Assembly (NCBI RefSeq): GCF_914484835.1
Contig: NZ_CAJZAR010000078.1
Span: forward strand, 1 to 64,000
Reading direction: 5' to 3'
DNA length: 64,000 bases
DNA from: Paraburkholderia tropica
Lineage (GTDB): Bacteria; Pseudomonadota; Gammaproteobacteria; Burkholderiales; Burkholderiaceae
Positions 55,097 to 63,764 of the stretch are shown piece after piece (the first letter of the stretch is position 1; every line of letters begins with the position of its first letter). The notes beneath the pieces were generated by a model. The model ran no database searches. It was not told the DNA's origin and saw only the letters and a program-made list of their open reading frames with translations. A program made the position numbers and the translations under genes.

Positions 55097-57694
55097 TTAT
55101 CCGCAGGTCCCAATTTCTCCGCACGCGGTGCAGAAGTCGCAGCCGTCACGGCGAATCACGGCATTCGCGCCGCACGATCCGCATTTGCGTCCGAGCATCG
55201 CGTGAGGCGCGGCGAGCGCGGCGTCGGCGGGCAGCGCATTGGGGCCGTCGAGCACCTGATCGCCCGCGCGTGCTGCACGGCCTTCATCCGCGAGAGGTGA
55301 AACGTTGCCGTGACGCGCTTCCGCGCGCCGCTGCGCGAGCAGACGCGAGGGCACTTGCCGTCCCTCCGCATCGAGAAAACCGCGCCGATGCAGGATCTGC
55401 TGGATCGCGTAGGCGATCGCCGCGACTTCCGAGTCGTGCCACAGCGGCGTGCGCTTGCCGTCGAGGCGCTGCGTCTCGCCGTAACGCACCTGGCCGCGAT
55501 CCCACGAGACCTTGCGCAAGTCCTGCAGATTGCGCGCGACGAAGCCGCCGCGCGCCGCGAGCGACAGCGAGCGCATGGTCGCCGTGATCCATTGCTGCGA
55601 CTCGTCGCGCTGCCCGACGGGAATGAAGAACTCGATAGGCCGCTCGATCGTCACCGGTTCGCTGCCCACCTGGCCCGTCACTTCGAGGAACGACACGGCC
55701 ACGTAGAGCGAGACCTTGCCCGTCTGCGTGAGGTATTCGATCTTCTCGATCACGGCGGGCAATTCGCCCTTGGGCCGATGATCGATCGCCACGCGCAGCG
55801 GATCGAGCAGCGCGTCGCTTTGCGCGTCGTCGAGCGAGTCGGCGGCCGTGGGCGTGACCTGAAGCACCGCGCCGAGCGTCTCGTTCGGACGATAGGTCGC
55901 GAGCCCTTTGAGTCCGCGTCGCCACGCATCGAGATAGAGGTTTTCGAAGTCTTCGAACGGGTAATCGGCGGGCACGTTCACGGTTTTCGAAATCGATGTG
56001 TCCACGTAAGGCTGCACCGCCGCCATCATCTGCACGTGATCCTGCGCGCTCATTTGCAGCGCGCTCACGAAGTAGTCGGGCAGCGTGTTCGCATCGCCGA
56101 CGTCTCCAACGAGTTCGCGATATACGCGCCACGCGTGGTCTTCGACCGCGAAGGTTTCGCTGCCGCCGTCGGCCATGCGGCGCGTGCGCTGATAGGTCCA
56201 CGAAAACGCGGGCTCGATGCCGTTCGAGACGTTGTCGGCGAACGCGAGGCTCACCGTGCCGGTCGGTGCGATCGACAGCAGATGGCTGTTGCGGATGCCG
56301 TGCGCGCGGATCTCGTCTTGCAGCGCGTCGGACAGGCGCGACGCGAAGGTGCCGGGCGCGAGGTAGGTGCTCGCGTCGAACAACGGAAACGCGCCGCGCT
56401 CGCGCGCGAGTTCGACCGAGGCGGCGTAGGCGGCGTCGCGCATCGTGCGCCCGACGCGCGCGCCGAACGCACAGCCTTCCTCGCTGTTGTAGCGGATGCC
56501 GAGCATCACGAGCGTGTCGCCGAGTCCCGTGAAGCCCACGCCGATGCGCCGCTTGGCGGCGGCTTCGGCCTGCTGCTCGGGCAGCGGCCAGAGCGTGACG
56601 TCGAGCACGTCGTCGAGAAAACGCACCTGCGTGGCGGTGCGCGCGGCGAGCGCGTCCCAGTCGAAGTTGTGGTCGGCGGCGCTGGCGCTCGCGTGTTTCG
56701 CGCCGCGCAGCTGCGCGAACGGCGCCTTCACGAAGCGCGTGAGATCGAGCGGCCCGAGATTGCAGCAGCCATACGGCGGCAAGGGCTGCTCGCCGCACGG
56801 ATTGGTCGCGCGGATCGTCTCCTGCGCGCGCAGGTTGTTGTCCTCGTTCATGCGCGAGATGAACACCACGCCGGGCTCGGCCACGTCGTAGGTCGAGCGC
56901 ATGATGGTGTCCCAGAGATCGCGCGCGCGTTTCTCCGCGTAGATCCAGAGGCCGTCGTCGCGCTGCTTGAGGTCGCCTGCCGCGCGCAGCGCGGGCGAGG
57001 GCGCGGCGCGGTGCACGAGCTGCCAGACGTCGTCGTTTTCGACGGCGCGCATGAACGCATCGGTCACGGCCACCGAGACGTTGAAGTTGTTCCAGCGTCC
57101 CTTCGAATGCTTCGCCTCGATGAACTCGGGCAGGTCCGGGTGATCGCAGTCGAGCACGGCCATCTGCGCGCCGCGCCGCGAGCCGGCGCTCTCGACCGTG
57201 CGGCACGAGGCGTCGAACACGTCGATATAGCTGCACGGTCCCGATGCGCTCGATCCCGTCGATTTGACCAGCGCGCCGCGCGGACGGATCGCCGAAAAGT
57301 TGTAGCCCACGCCGCCGCCGCGCCGCATGGTTTCGGCGGCCTGCAACAACGCGACGTAGATGCCGGGACGGCCTTCGGCGTCGATGCCCTGAATGCTGTC
57401 GCCGACGGGCTGCACGAAGCAGTTGATGAGCGTCGATTCGATGGCCGTGCCCGCCGCGCTCATGATGCGGCCCGCGCCCAGCGCGCCGTTGCGCAGGTTG
57501 TCGACGAAGCGCGCCTCGATCTCGGCGCGCAGCGCGGGCGGCTCGGCCTGGGCGACGCCGCGCGCGACGCGGCGATAGATGTCGTCGGCGGTCTGCTCGT
57601 CGCCTTTGGCGTATTTTTCGAGCATCACGTCGAGCGAGAACGGCTGCGGAGCGGGGCGATCTGCGTGGGAGAGAGGGGGCGTGTTTTCTGCCAT
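55097..57694 (-). CDS. nrdJ: Adenosylcobalamin-dependent (class II) ribonucleoside-diphosphate reductase
   Basis: The protein has 865 residues from the ATG at 57694, with AAAGGA upstream; the frame is open for 86 further codons, but these resemble no family sequence. Ten-stranded barrel motifs: RRGGGVGYNFSAIRPRGA, SGPCSYIDVFDASCRTVESAGSRRGAQM, active-site NPCGEQPLPPYGCCNLG, and GIEPAFSWTYQRTRRM. C-terminal TSCPD-type region LRKVSWDRGQVRYGETQR, then a Cys-rich zinc-ribbon end (CGSCGANAV, CDFCTACGEIGTCG) for re-reduction. It makes deoxynucleotides using vitamin B12, independent of oxygen. A strong hairpin follows; the leader may carry a cobalamin-responsive structure. Confidence 0.93.
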   Translation of the reverse strand: MAENTPPLSHADRPAPQPFSLDVMLEKYAKGDEQTADDIYRRVARGVAQAEPPALRAEIEARFVDNLRNGALGAGRIMSAAGTAIESTLINCFVQPVGDSIQGIDAEGRPGIYVALLQAAETMRRGGGVGYNFSAIRPRGALVKSTGSSASGPCSYIDVFDASCRTVESAGSRRGAQMAVLDCDHPDLPEFIEAKHSKGRWNNFNVSVAVTDAFMRAVENDDVWQLVHRAAPSPALRAAGDLKQRDDGLWIYAEKRARDLWDTIMRSTYDVAEPGVVFISRMNEDNNLRAQETIRATNPCGEQPLPPYGCCNLGPLDLTRFVKAPFAQLRGAKHASASAADHNFDWDALAARTATQVRFLDDVLDVTLWPLPEQQAEAAAKRRIGVGFTGLGDTLVMLGIRYNSEEGCAFGARVGRTMRDAAYAASVELARERGAFPLFDASTYLAPGTFASRLSDALQDEIRAHGIRNSHLLSIAPTGTVSLAFADNVSNGIEPAFSWTYQRTRRMADGGSETFAVEDHAWRVYRELVGDVGDANTLPDYFVSALQMSAQDHVQMMAAVQPYVDTSISKTVNVPADYPFEDFENLYLDAWRRGLKGLATYRPNETLGAVLQVTPTAADSLDDAQSDALLDPLRVAIDHRPKGELPAVIEKIEYLTQTGKVSLYVAVSFLEVTGQVGSEPVTIERPIEFFIPVGQRDESQQWITATMRSLSLAARGGFVARNLQDLRKVSWDRGQVRYGETQRLDGKRTPLWHDSEVAAIAYAIQQILHRRGFLDAEGRQVPSRLLAQRRAEARHGNVSPLADEGRAARAGDQVLDGPNALPADAALAAPHAMLGRKCGSCGANAVIRRDGCDFCTACGEIGTCG

Positions 57695-57770
57695 GACCGG
57701 GTCCTTTCGGGGCGTCGCGGCGTGCCGGGCGGCGCGGTGGTTGCACGAAGTTTGCGCGGAAGTCGCGCGG

Positions 57771-57860
57771 CGGCAGGCCGGTTCTGGCGATCCCGTCTGG
57801 ACTGGCCGGGACCGGCGCCGCATCGCTTCATCGAGAACTGCACATGGCTTCCACCTTACC
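57771..57860 (-). promoter_or_regulatory. Possible cobalamin riboswitch remnant in the nrdJ leader
   Basis: On the minus strand, upstream of nrdJ, ATCGCCAGAACCGGCCTGCC (57773-57792) resembles the B12-box (pattern AGCCAGGAGACCTGCC) and GCCGGTCCCGGCCAG (about 57804-57818) resembles the conserved GGTCCCGCCACTG segment. The remainder of the aptamer is not clearly recognisable. The gene's need for adenosylcobalamin makes this plausible, but the evidence is weak. Confidence 0.3.
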
Positions 57861-57980
57861 GCAGCGGCGGCGTGCGTGCGCAGCGTCAGCGCGCCGCGGA
57901 TGGCGTTTGGCGAGGGCTCGGCGAGGGCGCGCGCGGTTACACTGGCTGACACTAAAAAGCCGCCACAACGAGGAGCAACG

Positions 57981-58475
57981 ATGACGGAGACGACCGCGCC
58001 CAGCGTGATCTACCGCGACCATGTGCGCGCGGAATGGGTCGATTACAACGGCCATTTGCGCGACGCGTTCTACATGCTGATCTACAGCTTCGCGACCGAT
58101 GCGCTGCTCGACGCGATCGGGCTCGACGCTGCGCAGCGCGAGGCGCGCGGGCGTTCGATGTACACGCTGGAAGCGCATCTGAACTACGTGCGCGAGATCA
58201 AGGAGGGCACGCCGGTGCGCGTGGAGGTCTCGGTGCTGGAGCACGACGCCAAGCGCGTGCGGGTGTATCTGGAGATGTTCGCGCAGGAGGCGCTGGTGTC
58301 GGCGAGCGAGCAGGTGTTGCTGCACGTCGATCGCGCGGGTCCGCGCGCGGCGCCCTTCGATGCCGACGTGCTCGCGCGCGTGGCTGCGCTGCGCGGCGAG
58401 TCGGTGGGGCGGGTGGCGCGTTACGCCGGGCGGTCCATCTCGCTCGCGCCGGGGGCGGCCGCGGTCTCGTCCTGA
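57981..58475 (+). CDS. Thioesterase, hotdog fold (4-hydroxybenzoyl-CoA type)
   Basis: The protein has 164 residues from the ATG at 57981, after GAGGAG. The fold is seen in VRAEWVDYNGHLRDAFYMLIYSFATDALLDAIG (catalytic Asp in DYNGH), YTLEAHLNYVREIKEGTPVRV and SASEQVLLHVD. Family members hydrolyse small acyl-CoAs, such as betainyl- or 4-hydroxybenzoyl-CoA. It is divergent from nrdJ (286 bp) and has no clear operon partner. Confidence 0.87.
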   Translation: MTETTAPSVIYRDHVRAEWVDYNGHLRDAFYMLIYSFATDALLDAIGLDAAQREARGRSMYTLEAHLNYVREIKEGTPVRVEVSVLEHDAKRVRVYLEMFAQEALVSASEQVLLHVDRAGPRAAPFDADVLARVAALRGESVGRVARYAGRSISLAPGAAAVSS

Positions 58476-58595
58476 GATGCGGCGCCGCAGCACGCGGCGG
58501 GGCGAGGCGGGTTTGGCCTCAGAGCGGGCTTGTGCGGCCGGAACGCGGTGTTGGCGAATGGCGCGCGTGACGCCTGGCCGATTCGTCGATCACTG

Positions 58596-58612
58596 CACGA
58601 TTGCTACGCAAT
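58596..58612. other. Small palindrome in the thioesterase-DUF3331 gap
   Basis: CGATTGC/GCAATCG arms (7 bp, loop TAC) lie between convergent stops. They could be a terminator or a protein-binding site. No T tract. Confidence 0.35.
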
Positions 58613-58708
58613 CGATCAGCGATTGTTACGAGAAAGTCTGCTAATCGCTTTTTGCCGCCTGGGCCGGCCGGGATGCGCTCGCGCCGTTTCCGGCGGCTTG
58701 CGGTCCGC

Positions 58709-59017
58709 TCAGGCCGCTTCGCTGAACGGCACGTTGGCCACGAGGTCGCCGAATACTTCCGCGGCGATCATCACCGAGGCGTTCAGCGGAGCCGGTCGTT
58801 CAGCCGGCTTGTACACCGCGTCGCCACGGCGGATCTTGCGGCGCGACACGGCGCAGGTTCCCGAAGTATGCGCCGAACGGCGTCGCCAGCGCTGCTCGCC
58901 ATAGTGGCAGCGGCCGGGTTCGACCCAGCGGATGACGAGCGCTGAATCCGTCTGCTCGAGGATTTCAATGCGTTCACCGTTGGCACCGTCAAGCGCGAGA
59001 CACGCCTTCTTTTTCAT
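58709..59017 (-). CDS. DUF3331 domain protein
   Basis: The protein has 102 residues from the ATG at 59017 (GGAG seven nt upstream). Recognisable block: WVEPGRCHYGEQRWRRRSA, TSGTCAVSRRKIRRGDAVYKP and PAPLNASVMIAAEVF. Two Cys in CHYGEQ and CAVSRR are conserved in the family, which is essentially limited to Burkholderia relatives and has no known function. A much longer open frame continues upstream on this strand but carries no family sequence before this ATG. Confidence 0.75.
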   Translation of the reverse strand: MKKKACLALDGANGERIEILEQTDSALVIRWVEPGRCHYGEQRWRRRSAHTSGTCAVSRRKIRRGDAVYKPAERPAPLNASVMIAAEVFGDLVANVPFSEAA

Positions 59018-59467
59018 TGTCGGCTCCGTGAGTGGGATGCCGCGAATGTAGTCCTCTGCGACGCCAAGTGCCATTGTGTCGGCGTTGAAACACCATTCCA
59101 AAATCGGCAACAATTGCCCTGCGACACCATGCAGATAACGAAGGAATGGGGGTTTGCGGGCGATCAAAGTCTGACATCTCGAATTTGTGCAACGCAGTGT
59201 TGTGCGTGGCGCGACATCGAAATGGTCTGGCGAGGCGGGGTTGGAACGCCGGGGCGGCGTATGAATCTGATCGAATGCGGCGCTGAATGGCCGTGCAGAT
59301 TTCGTCTTTCGGTCTGTCGCCCTTATGCTGGCGGCTTGTTGCGGCGCGCTTTTATGCGCGTCTTTATGCGCGTCTTTGTGCGTTCTGTTTAGATTTTTTG
59401 CCGCTCGCGGCGCCGGTATGGCCAGCAAGGCCGACCGAGCCGTCCTGTCGAATTGCCCCGAGGTTAC
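59018..59467. other. Divergent intergenic region, 450 bp
   Basis: No supported gene. It holds a GGCAACAATTGCC palindrome near 59105 and a 12-bp tandem repeat (59351-59386), plus presumed promoters for DUF3331 and the AI-2E transporter gene. Confidence 0.5.
59351..59386. repeat. Three tandem 12-bp units
   Basis: TTTATGCGCGTC at 59351-59362 and 59363-59374, then a variant TTTGTGCGTTCT (59375-59386). Noncoding, 80 bp before the AI-2E gene. Confidence 0.85.
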
Positions 59468-60535
59468 ATGATTCATCGCCCGCCTGCTCCGAACTCCGCA
59501 AACGAGCAAAAAATCCAGCGCGCCGCGTCGGCCGCCCTGTACGCCGCGCTCGTTTTGGTCGCGCTCTGGGTCGTGCGCGAATTCGTGCCCGCCGTCGCGT
59601 GGGCGGGCGTCGTCGCCATCGTGCTGTGGCCGGCCTATCAGGCCGTCGAGCGTCACCGTCTGTTCAAGGGCCGCACGACCTCGCTCGCCACCGTGCTGAC
59701 GCTGGCCGTCGCGCTGCTGGTCGTCCTGCCGATCACCATCACGGCGATCCAGGCGGGCGGCGAGGCGCACGATCTCTACCTGTGGGTGCACGCCGCCCAG
59801 GAAAACGGCGTGCCGGTGCCCGACGTCGTCGCGCGTCTGCCGTTCGGCAGCCATCAGGTCAGCGACTGGTGGCAGGCGAATCTGGCGCAGCCGCTCAAGA
59901 CCTCGCCCGCGATGAAGAACCTGCACGGCGACACCATCGTCTCGTTCGGACGCCACTTCGGCGCGCGCGCCGTGCATGCCTCCGTGACGTTCGGCTTCAT
60001 GCTCGTCACGCTGTTCGTGATTTTTCAGGCGGGCCCGCGCCTGTCGGGCACGGTGATGCGCGGCGCGCGCCGCGCGTTCGGCGCGGACGGTGCGCAACTG
60101 CTCCAGCGCATGGCCGCCGCCGTGCGCGCGACGGTCACGGGGCTCGTGGTGGTCGGGCTTGGCGAGGGCGTGCTGCTGGGCATCGGCTATCTGTTCGGCG
60201 GCGTGCCGCATGCGGCGCTGCTCGGCACCGTGACGGCGGTCGCGGCCATGCTGCCGTTCTGCGCGCCCGTGGTGTTCTGCCTCGCGGCGCTCTGGCTCGT
60301 GGTGCAGGGCTCGGTGGTCGCGGCAGTGTCGCTGGCGGTCTGGGGCTTCGTGGTGGTGTTCGTCGCCGAGCATTTCGTGCGGCCCGTGCTGATCGGCAAT
60401 TCCACGCGCCTGCCGTTTCTGCTCGTGCTGTTCGGCATACTCGGCGGCGCGACGACGTTCGGGCTGATCGGCATCTTCATCGGCCCGGCGCTGATGACCG
60501 TGCTGATGGTGCTGTGGGCGAACTGGGCGGAATGA
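59468..60535 (+). CDS. AI-2E family (PerM-like) transporter
   Basis: The protein has 355 residues from the ATG at 59468, which has GAGG six nt upstream; the earlier in-frame ATG at 59453 has none. About eight hydrophobic helices: an N-terminal pair (AALYAALVLVALWVVREFVP, VAWAGVVAIVLWPAYQAV), a hydrophilic amphipathic middle (about 90-160) and a C-terminal bundle with FGLIGIFIGPALMTVLMVLW and HFVRPVLIGNSTRLPFLLVLFG, the family's signature. Members export autoinducer-2 or act as permeases or Na+/H+ antiporters, so the exact role is open. Confidence 0.88.
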   Translation: MIHRPPAPNSANEQKIQRAASAALYAALVLVALWVVREFVPAVAWAGVVAIVLWPAYQAVERHRLFKGRTTSLATVLTLAVALLVVLPITITAIQAGGEAHDLYLWVHAAQENGVPVPDVVARLPFGSHQVSDWWQANLAQPLKTSPAMKNLHGDTIVSFGRHFGARAVHASVTFGFMLVTLFVIFQAGPRLSGTVMRGARRAFGADGAQLLQRMAAAVRATVTGLVVVGLGEGVLLGIGYLFGGVPHAALLGTVTAVAAMLPFCAPVVFCLAALWLVVQGSVVAAVSLAVWGFVVVFVAEHFVRPVLIGNSTRLPFLLVLFGILGGATTFGLIGIFIGPALMTVLMVLWANWAE

Positions 60536-60598
60536 GGTCGGGAGGCGCGTGGATGCCAGATTCACGCGCTGGATTCGCGGATCGCGCCGCGGGCGTCC

Positions 60599-61615
60599 TC
60601 AGTGCACGCAGGCGAGCGCGTATTTGAGCGCGGCGGGCAGCAGCTGCCGCCAGACCGGCCAGACGTGGCCGCCGTCGACGATGCGTAGCGCCGCCGGATT
60701 GCCCGCCTCGCGCAAACGCGTGTAGAGCAGCGACGATTCGGCCTGGATCACGAGGTCGTCGTCGCCCGAGGCGATGAAGAAGGGCACGCGCCACGGCCGT
60801 CCGAAATAGCCGTTCCACAGCGCCGGATAGTTGAGCGTGCGCCAGATGTGCGCATCGAACTGGTGCTCGCCGAACACGCCCACGCGCCGCGCCGACGAGG
60901 ACGGCGGCGGCTCGCCCGAATAGACCGCGGGCGAGAGCAGCAGCGCGCCGCAGAACATGTCGGGATGTTCGAGCGTGTAGCGCAGCGCGCCGAATCCGCC
61001 CATCGAGACGCCGCCGATCGCGCGGCCGCCGCGCTCGTCCGCGACCGCGAAATGCGCCTCGATCTCGGGCATCAGGTCGTTGAAGAACGCCGTCTCCATC
61101 TTTTCCTTGCGATCGACATACCAGTCGGTGCCGCCTTGCGGCATCACGATCACGACGGGCGGAATCTCGTGGCGCGCGATCAGCGTGTCGGCGGCGGTTT
61201 GCAGGTCGCCCTGGGTGATCCAGTCCATCGCGTCGCCGTTGTTGCCGTGCAGGAGATAGAGCACCGGATAGCGCGCGGCGTCGGCGTGATAGCCGCTCGG
61301 CAGATAGACCACGTAAGGCCAGTCGCGATTGAGCGCCGCCGCGTGGAAGGTGCGCGCCGCGATCGTGCTGGCCGCCGCGAGGCTCGGCCTGGCGGCGAGC
61401 GCCACGAAGGTGAACGCCGATGCCAGCGCGACCAAACCCGCCGTGGCCGCCGCGCGCGCGAGGGCGTGCCGGAAGCTGCGCACGCTGTTTTGCGAATGGC
61501 TTCGTTTTGCGTGAGGTGTGGTGCTTCGAGTCGCGGCAAGGCGCGGATCGGACGGCGAATTGGACGGCGAATCGAGCGGCGAGCCGGACGGCGCGGGGCA
61601 AAGGGAGCTGCGCAT
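60599..61615 (-). CDS. Exported esterase, alpha/beta hydrolase (esterase D-like)
   Basis: The protein has 338 residues. The N-terminal ~80 residues hold a Sec signal (TAGLVALASAFTFVALA), after a ~45-residue basic stretch; a later start such as that before the signal is possible. Mature part: YVVYLPSGYHADAARYPVLY, LLHGNNGDAMDWITQGDL, the nucleophile elbow GGVSMGGFGALRYTLEHPDM (Ser), ASGDDDLVIQAES (Asp) and DGGHVWPVWRQLLP (His). It is a periplasmic or outer ester hydrolase of the PF00756 type; substrate unknown. It lies head to tail with the OpgC-type gene on the same strand. Confidence 0.85.
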   Translation of the reverse strand: MRSSLCPAPSGSPLDSPSNSPSDPRLAATRSTTPHAKRSHSQNSVRSFRHALARAAATAGLVALASAFTFVALAARPSLAAASTIAARTFHAAALNRDWPYVVYLPSGYHADAARYPVLYLLHGNNGDAMDWITQGDLQTAADTLIARHEIPPVVIVMPQGGTDWYVDRKEKMETAFFNDLMPEIEAHFAVADERGGRAIGGVSMGGFGALRYTLEHPDMFCGALLLSPAVYSGEPPPSSSARRVGVFGEHQFDAHIWRTLNYPALWNGYFGRPWRVPFFIASGDDDLVIQAESSLLYTRLREAGNPAALRIVDGGHVWPVWRQLLPAALKYALACVH

Positions 61616-61788
61616 GGCGGAAAGCGGGTGTCGAGGGCACGCCGTCGGCGCGGGGTCATCATGCTAGCAGCGCCGCGCGCGGCCAGGAAGCGGACGATTT
61701 TGCGGACGACTGAGTGGGCGATTTTTGCGTGAAGTTTGGGGCTCAGGCGCACGCGGTCTCGCCGCGCGCGCCCAAGCCTTCGCGCGCG

Positions 61789-62889
61789 TCAGGCCGACGC
61801 CTTCGCGCGCGAGGGCAGCAGCCGTTTGAGCGGATCGGCGGCGCGCACGACCACGAACAGCGCGGTGAGCGCGACGGCGTCGGCGGTCAGGCCGAGCGGC
61901 ACGTCGAGATAGCCGTCGGTGTACCAGTAGAGCACCGAGTCGACGGTCAGCGAGATCACCGCGCCCGCCACGAACGACAGCATGCCCTTGCGGCCGACGA
62001 GGCCCACCCACGGCAGCCAGGTCGCGAGACGCTTCGCCCAGCCGAGCCGGATCAGGTGCGCGACGAGCCACGCGATGCCGAAGAAGTTCAGCGCGCGGAA
62101 CCACGCGAGATTGCGCTTGAAGTCGCCGTCGAGCGGCGTGTTGCCGAGTTGCAGCCGATAGATGGCCGCCGCCGCGACCACGGCGAGCGCGAACATCGTC
62201 ACGAGCGTGCCGAGCTTCGGCCGCGCGGTCACGTTCTGGAACACCGGCTGCGCCTGCGCGATCACGCCGGCCATGAACATCAGCTGCCAGCCGAACGGGT
62301 TGAAGTCCCAGTGCACGTCCTCAACGTGCGGCAGATACGGCGCGAAATGCGGCGCGACGCCCCACAGCGCGAGGCTGATCGCCGCGAGCAGCCAGGGCCG
62401 CGTGCGCGCGAGCGGCAGCGCGAGCGGCGCGGCCAGCGCGAAGCACGCGTACATCGGCAGCACGCCCGCGAGATAGGGCTGGCGGCGCAGCAGCACGATG
62501 TCGCGCAGCGCGGCGCCGGGCGCGAGCATGAGATCGTCGAGATCGGTGGTCGCGAGGTTGGGGGCGTCGACGTTCAGGGCGGTCAGGATGGCCGTGACGA
62601 GCAGCATCAGCAGCGCCGTGACCACGAACGCGCGATAGATCTCGAAGGCGCGCTTGACGAAGCGCTGGCGCGCGGCGGCCTCGGTGCGGCGCGCGCAGAG
62701 CGCGGCCCACGCGGTGGCCGTGGCGTAGCCGCCGAGGAAGACGAACACTTCGGCGGCGTCGCAGAGCGCGTAGGCGTGCAGCGTTACGCGCGAAATGATG
62801 CTGCCGCCGATGTGATCGACGACGATGATGAGCAGAACGAGTCCGCGAAAGAAGTCGAGTTCGACGAGACGATTGGAAGACTGTGACAT
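61789..62889 (-). CDS. OpgC-domain membrane protein (acyltransferase-like)
   Basis: The protein has 366 residues from the ATG at 62889; the open frame to 63048 is not family-like. About ten helices. It opens NRLVELDFFRGLVLLIIVVDHIGG, the OpgC pattern, with LCDAAEVFVFLGGYATATAW and the central block VHWDFNPFGWQLMFMAGVIA. OpgC transfers succinyl or other acyl groups to osmoregulated periplasmic glucans; no opgGH genes are visible here. The adjacent esterase could act on the same sort of ester. Confidence 0.85.
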   Translation of the reverse strand: MSQSSNRLVELDFFRGLVLLIIVVDHIGGSIISRVTLHAYALCDAAEVFVFLGGYATATAWAALCARRTEAAARQRFVKRAFEIYRAFVVTALLMLLVTAILTALNVDAPNLATTDLDDLMLAPGAALRDIVLLRRQPYLAGVLPMYACFALAAPLALPLARTRPWLLAAISLALWGVAPHFAPYLPHVEDVHWDFNPFGWQLMFMAGVIAQAQPVFQNVTARPKLGTLVTMFALAVVAAAAIYRLQLGNTPLDGDFKRNLAWFRALNFFGIAWLVAHLIRLGWAKRLATWLPWVGLVGRKGMLSFVAGAVISLTVDSVLYWYTDGYLDVPLGLTADAVALTALFVVVRAADPLKRLLPSRAKASA

Positions 62890-63764
62890 GGATCCGGCGC
62901 CAGCCGGAGACGTCGCGCGGGTGGGCCGGACCGGCCGGACGGCGCGCACGGCCGGGCTGGCGCATGCAAAAAATGGGTGCTGCGTATCAGGCTTTGCGGC
63001 TCTGCGAACAGGGCATAGGGCGCGGCGCAAGCTGCGGCAATCTGCCATTGCGCCGATTCAAAACCGGCGGCCAGTGGCGAAATCCCGGGAGCGCTGCGCG
63101 CCGGCCGGCAAACGCCGGTCCGCAAACGCTGGTCCGTAAAACTGGGCAGTTTCGCGATGGCGCAGGCCGGGGGGCGCGGCGATTCGCGAGTCCCAGGAAA
63201 AGACCTGATGGACGTCTCAGGGTTCCCGTGACAGGCGTGTCGACGCGCAATGGAGGCAATACTACCTTAATTTTCAAAGGGCTTTCGGCGTGCAAGCCAG
63301 TTCAAGTTCTCGTTTTTGCTGCCGATATGTCGAAGAGATTACACCGTGAACTGGCGCTATTTGTGCGCCCCAATTGTCTGCGCAAATGGCCCTGAAGGCC
63401 GTCTGACGGGCATGGGCGGCGAGATGGCCGTCGATTCCAGGCGCAACGGCGGCAGCGTTGGCCGGGCCTGGCTGGGGGAGTTGTATCAGAGGTATCAGAG
63501 TGTTGTCGCGCGACTGATATATGTGAAACGCGCTTTACAATGCCGGGTGCTTCGAGCTGGACGCTATTTTGCCGCAGTGCGGGTTTTGTGCGACGGTTAT
63601 AGCGTTTTGCTTGAAGAAGCGCGTAATTTGAATGCAGAAGGGAGCGGGCTGGGCGCGAGCGTCCGGGGCTGGCCAGGAGAGGCGGGAGCGCGCAACGACG
63701 CAGCAAACCGCACGATGCCACCCGGGCGACGCGAGCCGCCGCGCAGCACAAGGAGCTAAAAAAC
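62890..63764. other. Intergenic, 875 bp, no supported gene
   Basis: This is the longest gene-free stretch in the window. Short open frames here have no family sequence. It holds a 14-bp repeat (63109-63136), a GTATCAGAG direct repeat near 63482-63500, and less GC-rich DNA in 63500-63630 that probably carries the promoter of the downstream lipoprotein gene. Nothing else is recognised. Confidence 0.5.
63109..63136. repeat. Two tandem 14-bp units
   Basis: CAAACGCCGGTCCG (63109-63122) and CAAACGCTGGTCCG (63123-63136), with a further degraded unit after it. Noncoding. Confidence 0.85.

Noticed and set aside
55310-57949. 879-codon open frame on the plus strand opposite nrdJ, and similar long frames opposite other genes (45494-48043 plus, 25244-27691 minus, 32013-34109 minus, 42325-44640 minus)
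   Set aside because: They are Arg/His/Gly/Ala-rich with no family sequence and lie fully antisense to genes with clear motifs. High GC makes stop codons rare in these frames.
57695-57952. 86-codon N-terminal extension of nrdJ
   Set aside because: No family sequence; the internal ATG at 57694 has a ribosome site and begins typical NrdJ sequence.
59018-60565. Upstream 516 codons of the minus-strand frame that ends in the DUF3331 gene
   Set aside because: Antisense to the AI-2E transporter and low-complexity Arg/His-rich; only the last 102 codons, after a good ribosome site, match a family.
63316-63759. 147-codon open frame before the lipoprotein gene
   Set aside because: No recognised sequence and no ribosome site; the overlapping minus-strand frames are equally long and equally unlike protein families.
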